This document shows positions 8,450-16,845 of a stretch of 64,000 bases of DNA, piece by piece. Within the stretch, counting starts at the first letter, position 1. Every line of letters begins with the position of its first letter. Location: contig NZ_LT630450.1 of assembly GCF_900116045.1 (NCBI RefSeq), positions 2,380,501 to 2,444,500 of the forward strand, in the 5' to 3' direction. The position numbers and the translations under genes are program-made. Below the pieces are notes generated by a model, which saw only the letters and a program-made list of their open reading frames with translations, was not told the DNA's origin and searched no databases. This stretch comes from Desulfovibrio piger. Lineage in GTDB: Bacteria; Desulfobacterota; Desulfovibrionia; Desulfovibrionales; Desulfovibrionaceae.

Positions 8450-8477
8450 TTGAGATGGCGATGTTTTTTGCTATGCT
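8450..8477 (+). promoter_or_regulatory. candidate pyrH-frr promoter
   Basis: TTGAGA (8450-8455) and TATGCT (8472-8477) are 16 bases apart in a short A/T-rich patch inside an otherwise GC-rich gap. They would give a leader of about 85 nt ahead of pyrH. Confidence 0.55.
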
Positions 8478-8568
8478 GAAAAAAGCGCGTCCGAATGCCC
8501 GCTCTGCGGTACCGGATGATACAGGAAAGCAACAGCCGGCGTGGCCGGCTTCAACCAAGGCGGAACAT

Positions 8569-9285
8569 ATGGCTGAACTCAAGTACAAGCGCGTGCTGCT
8601 CAAGCTGAGCGGCGAGGCCCTGGCCGGAGAGCAGAAAACCGGTATCGACCCCGAAACCGTGGGCACCATCTGCAAGGAGATCGGCGGATTGCTCGACATG
8701 GGCGTGGAGCTTGCCCTGGTCATCGGCGGCGGCAACATCTTCCGCGGCCTTTCCGGTTCCGCCAAGGGCATGGAGCGTTCCTCCGCCGACTACATGGGCA
8801 TGCTGGCCACGGTGCTCAATGCCCTGGCCGTGCAGGACATGCTGGAAAAATTCGGCTACCCCACCCGCGTGCTGTCAGCCATCGACATGCAGGAAGTCTG
8901 CGAGCCCTTCATCCGCCGCCGTGCCATGCGCCATCTGGAAAAGGGCCGTGTGGTCATCTGCGCCGCCGGCACCGGCAACCCCTATTTCACCACCGACACC
9001 ACCGCGGCCCTGCGCGGCATGGAGCTGCAGTGCGATGCCATCATCAAGGCCACCAAGGTGGACGGCATCTACGACAAGGACCCCGCCAAGTTCCCCGATG
9101 CCGTCAAGTACGACAGCCTGAGCTATGACGAGACCCTGTCCCGCCATCTGGGCGTCATGGACGCGGCGGCCTTCGCCCTGGTGCGCGACAACAACGTGCC
9201 CATCATCGTCTGCCGCATGCTGGGCGGCGACATCCGCCGTGCCATCCTGGGCGAGCAGGTGGGCACCATCGTGCACGACTGCTAG
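8569..9285 (+). CDS. pyrH: uridylate kinase (UMP kinase)
   Basis: The 238-residue protein is of the amino-acid-kinase fold. It shows the N-terminal [12 protein letters not shown] motif, the glycine-rich [12 protein letters not shown] nucleotide loop, the UMP-binding region around [17 protein letters not shown], and [14 protein letters not shown]. It phosphorylates UMP to UDP with ATP in the cytoplasm, the committed step from UMP to pyrimidine nucleotides, and is usually hexameric and controlled by GTP and UTP. The ATG at 8569 was chosen for the family N-terminus. frr follows after 40 bp, the conserved pyrH-frr pairing. Confidence 0.98.
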   Translation: MAELKYKRVLLKLSGEALAGEQKTGIDPETVGTICKEIGGLLDMGVELALVIGGGNIFRGLSGSAKGMERSSADYMGMLATVLNALAVQDMLEKFGYPTRVLSAIDMQEVCEPFIRRRAMRHLEKGRVVICAAGTGNPYFTTDTTAALRGMELQCDAIIKATKVDGIYDKDPAKFPDAVKYDSLSYDETLSRHLGVMDAAAFALVRDNNVPIIVCRMLGGDIRRAILGEQVGTIVHDC

Positions 9286-9325
9286 CCGCGAACGTTTCGA
9301 ACCCTACAGTCCGCAAGGAGATTTT

Positions 9326-9886
9326 ATGGATATCGATACCATCCTTCTGGATACCGAAGAGCGCATGGAAAAAGCCCTGGCCGCCCTGGAACGCGACTTC
9401 CAGAAACTGCGCACCGGCCGTGCCACCACCGCCCTGGTGGACGGCATCAAGGCCGATTACTACGGCACCCCCACCCCCATCTCCCAGATGGCTTCCGTGG
9501 CCGTGCCCGACAGCCGCACCATCACCATCCAGCCCTGGGACAAGGGCGGCATCTCCGTGGTGGAAAAGGCCATCCTCAAGTCCGATCTGGGCCTGACCCC
9601 GGTCAATGACGGCCGCATCATCCGTATCAACATCCCGCCGCTGACCGAAGAGCGCCGCAAGGAGCTGGTCAAGGTGGCCCGCAAGTACACCGAAGACGCC
9701 AAGGTGGCCGTGCGCAACGTGCGCCGTGATGCCAACGACTCCCTGAAGAAGCTGGAGAAGGAAAAGGCCATCACCGAAGACGAACAGAAAAAGGCCGAAG
9801 CCGAAGTGCAGAAGCTGACCGACAAGTTCGTGGCCGATGCCGACAAGCGCAGCCAGGCCAAAGAAAAGGAAATCATGGACATCTAG
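9326..9886 (+). CDS. frr: ribosome recycling factor
   Basis: The 186 residues match the usual 185-187. Family signatures are visible: [55 protein letters not shown] (family pattern) and the helical [17 protein letters not shown] region. With EF-G it splits post-termination 70S ribosomes so subunits can be reused. The ATG at 9326 follows AAGGAG by 6 bases. It sits 40 bp after pyrH and is followed by a hairpin; uppS begins 137 bp on, the conserved frr-uppS-cdsA-dxr-rseP order. Confidence 0.98.
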   Translation: MDIDTILLDTEERMEKALAALERDFQKLRTGRATTALVDGIKADYYGTPTPISQMASVAVPDSRTITIQPWDKGGISVVEKAILKSDLGLTPVNDGRIIRINIPPLTEERRKELVKVARKYTEDAKVAVRNVRRDANDSLKKLEKEKAITEDEQKKAEAEVQKLTDKFVADADKRSQAKEKEIMDI

Positions 9887-9895
9887 CGTCCGCCT

Positions 9896-9928
9896 TCCGG
9901 GAGCGGCCCTGCCGCTCCCGGACGTTTT
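9896..9928 (+). terminator. hairpin after frr, weak intrinsic terminator
   Basis: TCCGGGAGCGG pairs with CCGCTCCCGGA (9896-9922, 11 bp perfect, 5-base loop), followed by CGTTTT. The short T run suggests partial read-through into uppS-cdsA. Confidence 0.6.
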
Positions 9929-10023
9929 CCGCAGCCCGGCCGGCCCCAGGGGCACCGGGCCGTGTTTTTTTCGGCACGGCGCCGTTTTTTCCGGGCCTGC
10001 CGTCCCCGGTTCAGAGAGGTACC

Positions 10024-10746
10024 ATGAGCGACACGCTTACCCATCTTCCCGTACATCTGGCCATCATCATGGACGGCAACGGCCGCTGGGCCCAGGCCCG
10101 CGGTCTGCCGCGCGAGGCGGGGCACCGCGCCGGGGCCGAGACCGTGCGCACCATCGTGACCGAATGCCGCCGTCTGGCCATCCGCCACCTGACCCTGTAC
10201 ACCTTTTCCAGCGAGAACTGGTCGCGGCCCAAGGCCGAAGTCTCGGCCCTGTTCTCCCTGCTGCTGGAATTCCTGGGCCAGGAAGTGCCCCGCATGGAGC
10301 GCGAGGGCATCCGCCTGAACATCCTGGGCGACATGGAGGCCCTGCCCCTGGCCGCCCGCACGGCCCTGCGCCACGGCCTGCGCCGCACGGCCGCCAATAC
10401 GGACATGGTGCTCAACCTGGCCCTCAACTACGGCGGCCGCGCCGAGCTGGTGCGCGCCGTGCGCAGCATGATGGCCGAGGGCCTGCGCCCCGGGGACGTC
10501 ACCGAACAGAGCCTGGCCGACCATCTGTACACCGCCGGACAGCCCGACCCCGATTTCCTCATCCGCACCAGCGGAGAACAGCGCCTGAGCAATTACCTGC
10601 TCTACCAGTGCGCCTACAGCGAATTCTATTTCACTCCCACGCCCTGGCCCGACTTCGGCGTGGAGGCCCTGCACGAGGCCCTGGCCGCCTATGCCGGACG
10701 CTCGCGCCGATTCGGGAAAACCCAGGAGCAAATCAATGGCCGTTGA
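10024..10746 (+). CDS. uppS: isoprenyl transferase (undecaprenyl diphosphate synthase)
   Basis: The 240-residue cis-prenyltransferase carries the catalytic IIMDGNGRWA motif near residues 14-23 (catalytic Asp), the YTFSSENWSRP segment, LNYGGRAEL, and the C-terminal DFLIRTSGEQRLSNYLLYQ motif that binds the pyrophosphate/Mg. It condenses isopentenyl diphosphate onto farnesyl diphosphate to make the C55 lipid carrier for peptidoglycan and O-antigen. The ATG at 10024 follows AGAGGT. Its end overlaps cdsA by 11 bp, showing translational coupling. Confidence 0.97.
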   Translation: MSDTLTHLPVHLAIIMDGNGRWAQARGLPREAGHRAGAETVRTIVTECRRLAIRHLTLYTFSSENWSRPKAEVSALFSLLLEFLGQEVPRMEREGIRLNILGDMEALPLAARTALRHGLRRTAANTDMVLNLALNYGGRAELVRAVRSMMAEGLRPGDVTEQSLADHLYTAGQPDPDFLIRTSGEQRLSNYLLYQCAYSEFYFTPTPWPDFGVEALHEALAAYAGRSRRFGKTQEQINGR

Positions 10747-11548
10747 TCACGCCACCGACATCCGCCGCACCATCACCGGCCTCATTCTGGCCGCCATCGT
10801 CATCCTTGCCCTGGTCCTGCGGGGCTGGGTGCTGCTTGCCATCATCCTGCTGGTGGCGGCGCTGGGCCTGTGGGAATTCTTTTCCCTGTTCTGGGGCAAC
10901 AAGCGCATCCCCAGCCGCATCTGCGCCATCGCCCTGGGCTGGGGCATGCTGACGCTGACCTGGGCCCATCGCACGCAGGACGCCCTGGTCTGCCTGGGGG
11001 CGGGCTTCGTGCTGGCCGCCATGAGCTTCCTTTTCCGCTGGAACGAAGTGGAAGAAGAAGGCGTGCCGGCCTTTGCCTCCAGCGGCATCTTCATGGCCGG
11101 TCTGGCCTATATCCCGCTGCTGCTGCTGCCCGCCACCTATCTTTCCACCACCAAGCTCCTCTTCGTGCTGGCGGCCGTGGCCATTTCCGACACGTCCGCC
11201 TATTTCGTGGGCACCCGTTTCGGGCACCACAAGCTCTGGCCCCGCGTGAGTCCCAACAAGAGCTCCGAAGGCGCGGTGGGCAGCCTGGTGGGCTGCGTCA
11301 TCTTCTGCACCATCTACGGCGCCTGCCTGGGCAGCGCCAGCTGGTGGGCCTTCGCCCTGCTGGGGATCGCCATCAATGCCTTCGCCCAGCTGGGCGACCT
11401 GTTCGAATCCGCCCTCAAGCGCGCGGTGCATGTGAAGGACTCCAGCAACCTGCTGCCCGGGCACGGCGGCATCCTGGACCGTGCGGACAGCATCCTGTTC
11501 GCCATGCCCATGTTCGCCGTGGTGGACCAGTGGTTCTTCTTCTTTTAG
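10736..11548 (+). CDS. cdsA: phosphatidate cytidylyltransferase (CDP-diglyceride synthase)
   Basis: The 270-residue protein has about seven to eight hydrophobic helices and the CDP-DAG synthase signature near the end: SDTSAYFVGTRFGHHKLWPR, SPNKSSEGAVGSL, then GDLFESALKRAVHVKDSS-like sequence with LLPGHGGILDRADS. It makes CDP-diacylglycerol from phosphatidate and CTP in the inner membrane, the entry to all phospholipids. The ATG at 10736 lies inside the uppS 3' end and follows AGGAG. A longer in-frame start upstream lies within uppS and was rejected. It ends 58 bp before a strong terminator. Confidence 0.97.
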   Translation: MAVDHATDIRRTITGLILAAIVILALVLRGWVLLAIILLVAALGLWEFFSLFWGNKRIPSRICAIALGWGMLTLTWAHRTQDALVCLGAGFVLAAMSFLFRWNEVEEEGVPAFASSGIFMAGLAYIPLLLLPATYLSTTKLLFVLAAVAISDTSAYFVGTRFGHHKLWPRVSPNKSSEGAVGSLVGCVIFCTIYGACLGSASWWAFALLGIAINAFAQLGDLFESALKRAVHVKDSSNLLPGHGGILDRADSILFAMPMFAVVDQWFFFF

Positions 11549-11605
11549 CCCTTGTGCCGGGCAGCTGACGGACGCATCGGCTGCCTGTGCCGAGCCTGAT
11601 TGCGC

Positions 11606-11643
11606 AAAGGGGCCGGTCTTCTTCGGGAGACCGGCCCCTTTGG
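11606..11643 (+). terminator. intrinsic terminator after cdsA
   Basis: AAAGGGGCCGGTCT pairs with AGACCGGCCCCTTT around an 8-base loop, a perfect 14-bp stem. A later TTTTT lies near 11646-11650. It separates uppS-cdsA from dxr. Confidence 0.75.
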
Positions 11644-12143
11644 CGTTTTTGGGGAGGGAAGGGGCCCCCGCGCGGAAAATGGGGAGGGCGCTGGCGCTTT
11701 CCGGTGAGCCGCCGGATGACGGCCGCTGCCCGGCCTCCGGGCGTGGTCGCCTGCGCGGCGAGGCGGCAAGGGGCCGGGGCCTGGGCAGCCCCAGGCCCCC
11801 TGCCCCGCCTCTGGTCCCCGGCCCTGTGCGGGGCGCGCCGGGACGGACGGCACCGCGCCTTCGGCGCACGCCGTCAAACGGCGCGCGCAATGGGTGGGAG
11901 AGGGCCCGGATATGTGGAGAGGGGGTATCCGGTCGGGACGAAGACCGTTGACCGGGAAGGAAAGAGCGGAGGGGCGGCAGATAGCCCATACTCTCCCGGG
12001 AGATATGGCCGCGGCATCTTGCGCCTCCTTTCCTCCGCAACATGCCTGCTTCCCCTTCTTCCTCCTTCCGGCCCGCTCTCGACGCGGCAAGGGATTTTTG
12101 GCATGCTGTGGACGATTTTGTCCCGGAGACAAAGGAGAAACAC
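11644..12143 (+). other. non-coding gap before dxr
   Basis: About 500 bp lie between the cdsA terminator and dxr. I see only GC-rich sequence with one inverted repeat (GGGGCCTGGG/CCCAGGCCCC type, near 11774-11797) and A/T-richer bases at 12095-12120 that may hold the dxr promoter. No convincing gene or promoter hexamers were found. Confidence 0.4.
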
Positions 12144-13463
12144 ATGTCAGATCTGTGGCCCGGGCTGGACGGCCCTGCGATTCGGTATATTTCGGAAGCG
12201 CCTTCCGAGGCGTGGCGGCACGGCGTGCGCCGGCTTGTCCTTTTGGGCTCCACCGGTTCCATCGGCGGGAACACCCTGGCGGCCATCCGTTCGCGGCGGC
12301 GTGAATGCGAGGTGCTGGGCCTTTCCTGCGCGCGCAACATCAAGACCCTGGCCGGGCAGGCGCAGGAGTTCCGGCCCCCGTACCTGGCCGTGCTGGACGA
12401 GGCTTCGGCCGCGGGCCTGCGCAAATTGCTGCCCACGGGCTACACGCCCGAGATCCTGGTGGGAAGCCAAGGCTATGCCCGGCTGGCGGCCCTGCCCGAA
12501 GCGGACACCGTGCTTTCGGCGCAGGTGGGCGCGGCGGGACTGGCCGGGACGCTGGCGGCCGCGCTGGCGGGCAAGGTCATCTGCCTGGCCAACAAGGAAT
12601 CGCTGGTGCTGGCCGGTGACATGCTGCGCCAGGTCTGCGCCCGCACCCATGCCAGCATCCTGCCGGTGGACTCCGAACACAACGCCATCTTCCAGTGCCT
12701 GGCCGGACGCGGGCAGGAGGTGGACCGCCTGCTGCTGACGGCTTCCGGCGGCCCGTTCCGCGGCCGCAGCCGCGAGGAGCTGCGCAACGTGACCCGCGCG
12801 CAGGCCCTGGATCATCCCAACTGGAAGATGGGCGCCAAGATCAGCATCGACTCGGCCACCATGATGAACAAGGCGCTGGAAGTGGTGGAAGCCTTCCACC
12901 TGTACGGCGTGCCGCTGGAAAAGATCACGGTGCTGGTGCATCCGCAGTCGCTGGTGCATTCGCTGGTGCAGTTCACGGACGGCAGCCAGCTGGCGCAGCT
13001 GGGCACGCCGGACATGCGCATCCCCATCGCGGCCTGCCTGTTCTGGCCCCGCTGTGTGGATACGGGCGTGCCGCCGCTGGATCTGGTCAGGGCCGGCACC
13101 CTGCAGTTCTTCGCCCCCGACGACGAGGCCTTCCCGGCCCTGAAGCTGGCGCGTCGCGCCCTGCGGGAGCGCGGCGGCATGTCGGTGGTGATGAACGCCG
13201 CCAACGAGGCCGCCGTGGAGCTGTTCCTGTCCGGCAAGTGCGCCTTTGCCGACATCGCGGAGCTGGTCGCGGCCGCCATGGACGCCCATGCCGCCGGCGG
13301 ACCGGGACACGAGCCGTTCTGCCCGCCGCTGTCCTGCAGCGGCCATGACAGTCTTGCCCTTGAACGGGAAGTGACTATCTTGACAGAGCGCATGTCGCGC
13401 CTTGACCTGAAAACTCGCGAGCTGGTGAAGCAGCTGGCCCGCGCCGGAGTTGACGAGTGCTGA
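12144..13463 (+). CDS. dxr: 1-deoxy-D-xylulose 5-phosphate reductoisomerase
   Basis: The 439-residue enzyme begins with a lineage-specific extension of about 35 residues, then the NADPH-binding LVLLGSTGSIGGNTL motif. Further signatures are CLANKESLVLAG, the metal-site VDSEHNAIFQCL, LLTASGGPFRG, HPNWKMGAKISIDSATMMNKALEVVEAFHLY (family pattern) and VVMNAANEAAV. It converts DXP to methylerythritol phosphate, the second step of the non-mevalonate isoprenoid route that feeds UppS upstream. The ATG at 12144 follows AAAGGAG by 6 bases. Its last 7 bases overlap the rseP start. Confidence 0.97.
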   Translation: MSDLWPGLDGPAIRYISEAPSEAWRHGVRRLVLLGSTGSIGGNTLAAIRSRRRECEVLGLSCARNIKTLAGQAQEFRPPYLAVLDEASAAGLRKLLPTGYTPEILVGSQGYARLAALPEADTVLSAQVGAAGLAGTLAAALAGKVICLANKESLVLAGDMLRQVCARTHASILPVDSEHNAIFQCLAGRGQEVDRLLLTASGGPFRGRSREELRNVTRAQALDHPNWKMGAKISIDSATMMNKALEVVEAFHLYGVPLEKITVLVHPQSLVHSLVQFTDGSQLAQLGTPDMRIPIAACLFWPRCVDTGVPPLDLVRAGTLQFFAPDDEAFPALKLARRALRERGGMSVVMNAANEAAVELFLSGKCAFADIAELVAAAMDAHAAGGPGHEPFCPPLSCSGHDSLALEREVTILTERMSRLDLKTRELVKQLARAGVDEC

Positions 13464-14614
13464 CGACCATCGTTGCCGCCATCATTGTCCTTGGCGGCCT
13501 GATCTTCTTCCATGAACTGGGACATTTCACCGTGGCCCGCTGTCTGGGCATGGGCGTGTCCACCTTTTCCCTGGGCTTTGGCCCCAAACTGCTCAAGTAC
13601 CGCCACGGCAAGACGGAATACGCCCTGTCGCTGGTGCCTCTGGGCGGCTATGTGGCCCTGGTGGGCGAGAACGACGAGAACGACATCCCCAGCGGCTTCA
13701 CCCGGGAGGAATGCTTTTCCCTGCGGCCCGCGTGGCAGCGCTTCCTCGTGATCGCGGCCGGGCCCTTCGCCAACATCCTGCTGGCCTGCATCCTGTGCTG
13801 GGTGGTGGCCTGGGGCTGGGGCAATGCCGTCATGCTGCCGCAGGTGGGCACCGTCATGCCCCGGAGCGCGGCGGCACAGGCCGGCCTGCAGAAAGGCGAC
13901 CTGATCCTGGGCATCGACGGCCGCCCCCTCGGCTCGTGGGACGAGATATCCCCCACCGTGGCCGCGGCCAACGGCCGTCCCCTGACCCTGACCGTGGCCC
14001 GGCAGCCCGCCGAGGGCATGACCCAGGGCACGGAACTGGAACTGACCCTGACGCCGCAGTGGAGCACGCGCAAGACCATCTTCGGCGAGGATGAGAAAGC
14101 CTGGCTCATCGGCATCGGGCCGCTGGGCTCGGTACGCGTGGAGGAACTGGGCTTTGCCGAGGCGCTGAGGACGGGCCTCGTCCAGACCTGGCGTCTGGTG
14201 GACCTGACCTGGCAGAGCTTCGTCAAGCTGGCCCAGCGCGTGGTGCCCGCCGACCAGGTGGGCGGCCCCATCATGATCGCCCAGATGGTGGGCCAGCAGG
14301 CGGAGCAGGGCCTTGTGGGCGTGCTCGGCCTGGCGGCGCTCATCAGCATCAACCTGGCCATCCTCAACCTGCTGCCCGTGCCCGTGCTGGACGGCGGCCA
14401 GATGCTCTTCTGCCTCATCGAGATGCTCTTCCGCCGCCCCGTGCCGCAGAAGATCCAGGAATGGGGCATGCGCGTGGGCATGGCCCTGCTGCTGAGCCTG
14501 ATGATCTTTGCCACCTTCAACGACGTGACACGCATCATCAATACGCCGGATGCGGCCCCGGCCGCGGAAAAATCCCTGCCTTCCGGGAACGATGGCGGGA
14601 CGGAAGGGCGCTGA
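13457..14614 (+). CDS. rseP: RIP metalloprotease RseP (site-2 protease family)
   Basis: The 385-residue polytopic membrane protease has the zinc motif HELGH at residues 19-23 within the first transmembrane helix and the FSLGFGPKLL and YALSLVPLGGYVAL segments. A single PDZ-like domain lies at about 125-205 (AAQAGLQKGDLILGIDGRPL). The second active-site motif NLLPVPVLDGGQM (about 307-319) supplies the third zinc ligand Asp. It cleaves transmembrane anti-sigma factors or signal peptides within the membrane. The start is a GTG at 13457 overlapping the dxr end; no ATG fits the hydrophobic N-terminus. It follows dxr in many bacteria. Confidence 0.95.
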   Translation: MLTTIVAAIIVLGGLIFFHELGHFTVARCLGMGVSTFSLGFGPKLLKYRHGKTEYALSLVPLGGYVALVGENDENDIPSGFTREECFSLRPAWQRFLVIAAGPFANILLACILCWVVAWGWGNAVMLPQVGTVMPRSAAAQAGLQKGDLILGIDGRPLGSWDEISPTVAAANGRPLTLTVARQPAEGMTQGTELELTLTPQWSTRKTIFGEDEKAWLIGIGPLGSVRVEELGFAEALRTGLVQTWRLVDLTWQSFVKLAQRVVPADQVGGPIMIAQMVGQQAEQGLVGVLGLAALISINLAILNLLPVPVLDGGQMLFCLIEMLFRRPVPQKIQEWGMRVGMALLLSLMIFATFNDVTRIINTPDAAPAAEKSLPSGNDGGTEGR

Positions 14615-14653
14615 TCCGGCAGGGGCGACAGGGACAGCGCCCGGGGAGGAAGC

Positions 14654-15004
14654 ATGAAAAAAGTCAGGATAACGGTCCTCAAAACGACATTCGACAAGGA
14701 ACTTGCCGACCGGTACGGCGCGGAAGGGCTGGGCCCCTGCCCCATGCTGCGGCAGGGACAGGTCTTTTACGGCGACTATGCCAAACCGGACGGCCTGTGC
14801 GATGAAGCCTGGAAAGCCATGTACCAGTATGTGTTCGCCCTGGCCCACGGCGCGGAGAAGGACCTGTTCTACTACGGGGACTGGATACGCACCCCCGGTG
14901 TGGCCGTCTGCAGCTGCAATGACGGCCTGCGCCCCGTGATCTTCAAGCTGGAGGCCACGGACGAGGAATGCCGTCTGCCGGAATATCCGGTGCAGGAGGG
15001 ATAG
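14654..15004 (+). CDS. TIGR04076-type small protein of unknown function
   Basis: The 116-residue cytoplasmic protein opens with KKVRITVLKTTFDKELADRY and has the conserved CPML patch, CDEAWKAMYQYVFAL, FYYGDWI and CSCNDGLRPVIFK. These resemble the small family TIGR04076, whose function is unknown; conserved cysteines (positions about 29, 49, 86 and 88) hint at metal or redox chemistry, but that is inference. The ATG at 14654 follows GGGGAGGAAGC. It stands 39 bp after rseP and its stop lies one base before the tsaB start, so it is probably cotranscribed with both. Confidence 0.75.
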   Translation: MKKVRITVLKTTFDKELADRYGAEGLGPCPMLRQGQVFYGDYAKPDGLCDEAWKAMYQYVFALAHGAEKDLFYYGDWIRTPGVAVCSCNDGLRPVIFKLEATDEECRLPEYPVQEG

Positions 15005-15005
15005 G

Positions 15006-15812
15006 ATGGATGCGCAGCACGGAACGGGGCTGGAGCTGATACTCAACGCCGCTGAAGGCGTGTTGCAGATCGTGGTCACGGAGGATGAGCACATCCTTTG
15101 CGCGCAGGAATGGTACCGCAGCGAGCGGGCCACGGAGATCCTGGCCCCGGCGCTGGCCGAGCTGGCCACGTCGCTGGGCATCCGCTGGAGCGATCTGCGC
15201 CGCATGGCCTGCGTGCGCGGACCGGGCTCCTTCACGGGCATCCGCCTGACCCTGGCCACGGCGGCGGCCCTGCGCCGTTGCGGCCGGGCGCAGCTGGCCG
15301 GGCTGGACTACATGCAGGCCCTGGCCACCACGGCCGTCATGCAGCGCGGCATGCTCTACGGCGGCCACATCTGGGTCCTGACCCATGCCCGCCGCAACCT
15401 TGTCCACTGCCAGCCCTTCGTCAGCTACGGGCCCGAGATCCCGGCCCAGCCCCTGCAGGGCGTGTCCCTGTGCACGCCGGCCGAGGCCGTGGCGGCCATC
15501 ACGGCCGATACGGCGGACGCCGCTCTGGTCTGCGGTACGGGCCTGCGGCGCAACGCGGACGCCTGCGCGCCCCTGGAATCCCTGTCCGCCGTGACCTGTC
15601 TGCCCGCCTGCATCCATGCCTCCACCGGGGCCCTGTGCCTGCTGGCGCGTCACGGTGACTATGCTCCCGAGGACATCGAGCCGCTGTATGTGCGCCCCTG
15701 CGATGCCGTGGACAATCTGCCCGATCTGGCCCGCCGCCAGGGCCGGGACAGCGATGCCGCCACCGCCGAGCTGGAACGTCTGCTGCATCTGGCCCCGGAC
15801 AGCGAGATCTGA
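15006..15812 (+). CDS. tsaB: tRNA threonylcarbamoyladenosine biosynthesis protein TsaB
   Basis: The 268-residue protein is of the ASKHA fold. The signature VRGPGSFTGIRLTLATAAAL lies near residues 74-93, with LDYMQALATTAV after it. TsaB scaffolds the TsaD-TsaB-TsaE complex that puts t6A on tRNAs reading ANN codons. The C-terminal region is divergent, ending LYVRPCDAVDNLPDLA, as in deltaproteobacterial members. It starts one base after the stop of the small upstream gene, so translation is likely coupled. Confidence 0.9.
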   Translation: MDAQHGTGLELILNAAEGVLQIVVTEDEHILCAQEWYRSERATEILAPALAELATSLGIRWSDLRRMACVRGPGSFTGIRLTLATAAALRRCGRAQLAGLDYMQALATTAVMQRGMLYGGHIWVLTHARRNLVHCQPFVSYGPEIPAQPLQGVSLCTPAEAVAAITADTADAALVCGTGLRRNADACAPLESLSAVTCLPACIHASTGALCLLARHGDYAPEDIEPLYVRPCDAVDNLPDLARRQGRDSDAATAELERLLHLAPDSEI

Positions 15813-15940
15813 CGTTTGATGTGCCGGGGCCTGTCCCGGCGGGCAAGGCCCCCGGCGCACGCCCGGGCGCGTTTTCAGCGGGGCGTGCCTGCCCTCCCGG
15901 AGCCTTTCACAGCGATGTCCTTTGCCAAGGAGGAACGCGC

Positions 15941-16447
15941 ATGTCCGATGAACATGTCCTTGAGGGCAGCGATGCCGGTGAACGGCCCCTGCTCAGTTAT
16001 CGCCAGTCCTGGCTGGCCTGGGCCGGGCCGGTGCTGATGCTGCTGGTCTGTGTGGCCCTGTGCGTGGCCGGGCAGCGCTACATGCCGGAATTTTTCTGGA
16101 TCTTCACGGGCGTGGGCGCCCTGCTGGTGCTGTGCATGGCCTACAGGATACTGCTGGTGCGCAGCGTGCACCTGTACGCCGACAGCAAGGGCGTCTGGCT
16201 GTACCGGGGCATCCTGCCCTGGAACCGGGGCGTGGTGGGCGTCAAATGGCGCGATATGGAAGACGCGGCCTTCACTTCGGGGTTCAGCAGCTGGCTGTTC
16301 AACAGCTACACCGTGCGGGTGGGAAACCGCTTTTCGCAGCAGAGCGAGATACTGGTGCACAACATCGCCGACGGACGCGAAGCCGTGAACCGGCTCAACG
16401 AGATGCAGGGACGTTTTTGCGGTCGTGCCGCCCGGCATGACGATTAA
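15941..16447 (+). CDS. small membrane protein with bacterial PH-like domain
   Basis: The 168-residue protein has two close hydrophobic helices (about residues 26-46 and 52-72) followed by a beta-rich region that looks like a bacterial pleckstrin-homology domain of the DUF304 type: VHLYADSKGVWLYRGILPWNR, then VKWRDMEDAAF and SYTVRVGNRFSQQSEILVHN. Function is unknown; such proteins are often envelope-associated. The ATG at 15941 follows AAGGAGGA by 8 bases; an upstream in-frame extension lacks a ribosome-binding site. It is followed by a hairpin repeat and a bidirectional terminator. Confidence 0.7.
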   Translation: MSDEHVLEGSDAGERPLLSYRQSWLAWAGPVLMLLVCVALCVAGQRYMPEFFWIFTGVGALLVLCMAYRILLVRSVHLYADSKGVWLYRGILPWNRGVVGVKWRDMEDAAFTSGFSSWLFNSYTVRVGNRFSQQSEILVHNIADGREAVNRLNEMQGRFCGRAARHDD

Positions 16448-16479
16448 AGCCTGCCCCGTCTGAACCGGGGAAAGCGATG

Positions 16480-16556
16480 CGAGAGGGGGAGGGGCGTTTT
16501 TGGGTAAAAACTGCCCCTCCTCCTCTCGCGCTCTTCCCCACCCCGAAAAAACTTTT
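16480..16556 (+). repeat. G/C-rich hairpin repeat, copy 1 (plus orientation, after the PH-domain gene)
   Basis: A long inverted repeat runs from CGAGAGGGGGAGGGGC (16480-16495) to GCCCCTCCTCCTCTCG (16513-16528) with TTTTT/AAAAA inside. It is followed by a C-rich tail and GAAAAAACTTTT. It starts 32 bases after a stop codon. Other copies are at 16751, 21561, 21803 and 34607. Confidence 0.7.
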
Positions 16557-16650
16557 CTTCCGGTCTGTATGGCGGGCATGGTGTCGCAAGGCTGGATCGG
16601 CCCGGCGCAAGGCTCACATTTCGTCCATATATTCCTCTGGAGGGCATAAG

Positions 16651-16683
16651 AAACGCCCCGTATCAGCTTGATACGGGGCGTTT
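16651..16683. terminator. perfect 15-bp palindromic terminator between convergent genes
   Basis: AAACGCCCCGTATCA (16651-16665) and its exact complement (16669-16683) flank a 3-base loop. A and T runs at both ends suit termination from either side, between the PH-domain gene and the Sel1 gene. The remainder of the 398-bp gap is the two repeats described separately. Confidence 0.8.
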
Positions 16684-16750
16684 CTGTGCTGCCTGGGGAC
16701 AGACGCCCGGCACGGTTTCGGCGTCTCTGATGACCGTCAGGGGCCATAAT

Positions 16751-16836
16751 AAAAGTTTTAGGGAAGGAGAGGGGGGAGTTTGAGGGGGGAGAGGGAGGAC
16801 CCTTTTCCAAAAGGGGCTCCCTCTCCCCCCTCATCA
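16751..16836 (-). repeat. G/C-rich hairpin repeat, copy 2 (minus orientation, after the Sel1 gene)
   Basis: GAGGGGGGAGAGGGAG (16782-16797) is the exact complement of 16817-16832, with CCCTTTT/AAAAGGG continuing the stem. An outer arm AAAAGTTTTAGGGAAGGAG begins near 16751. It begins 10 bases beyond the Sel1 stop codon. It is closely similar to the copy at 21803-21886. Confidence 0.75.
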
Positions 16837-16845
16837 CCCTTACTC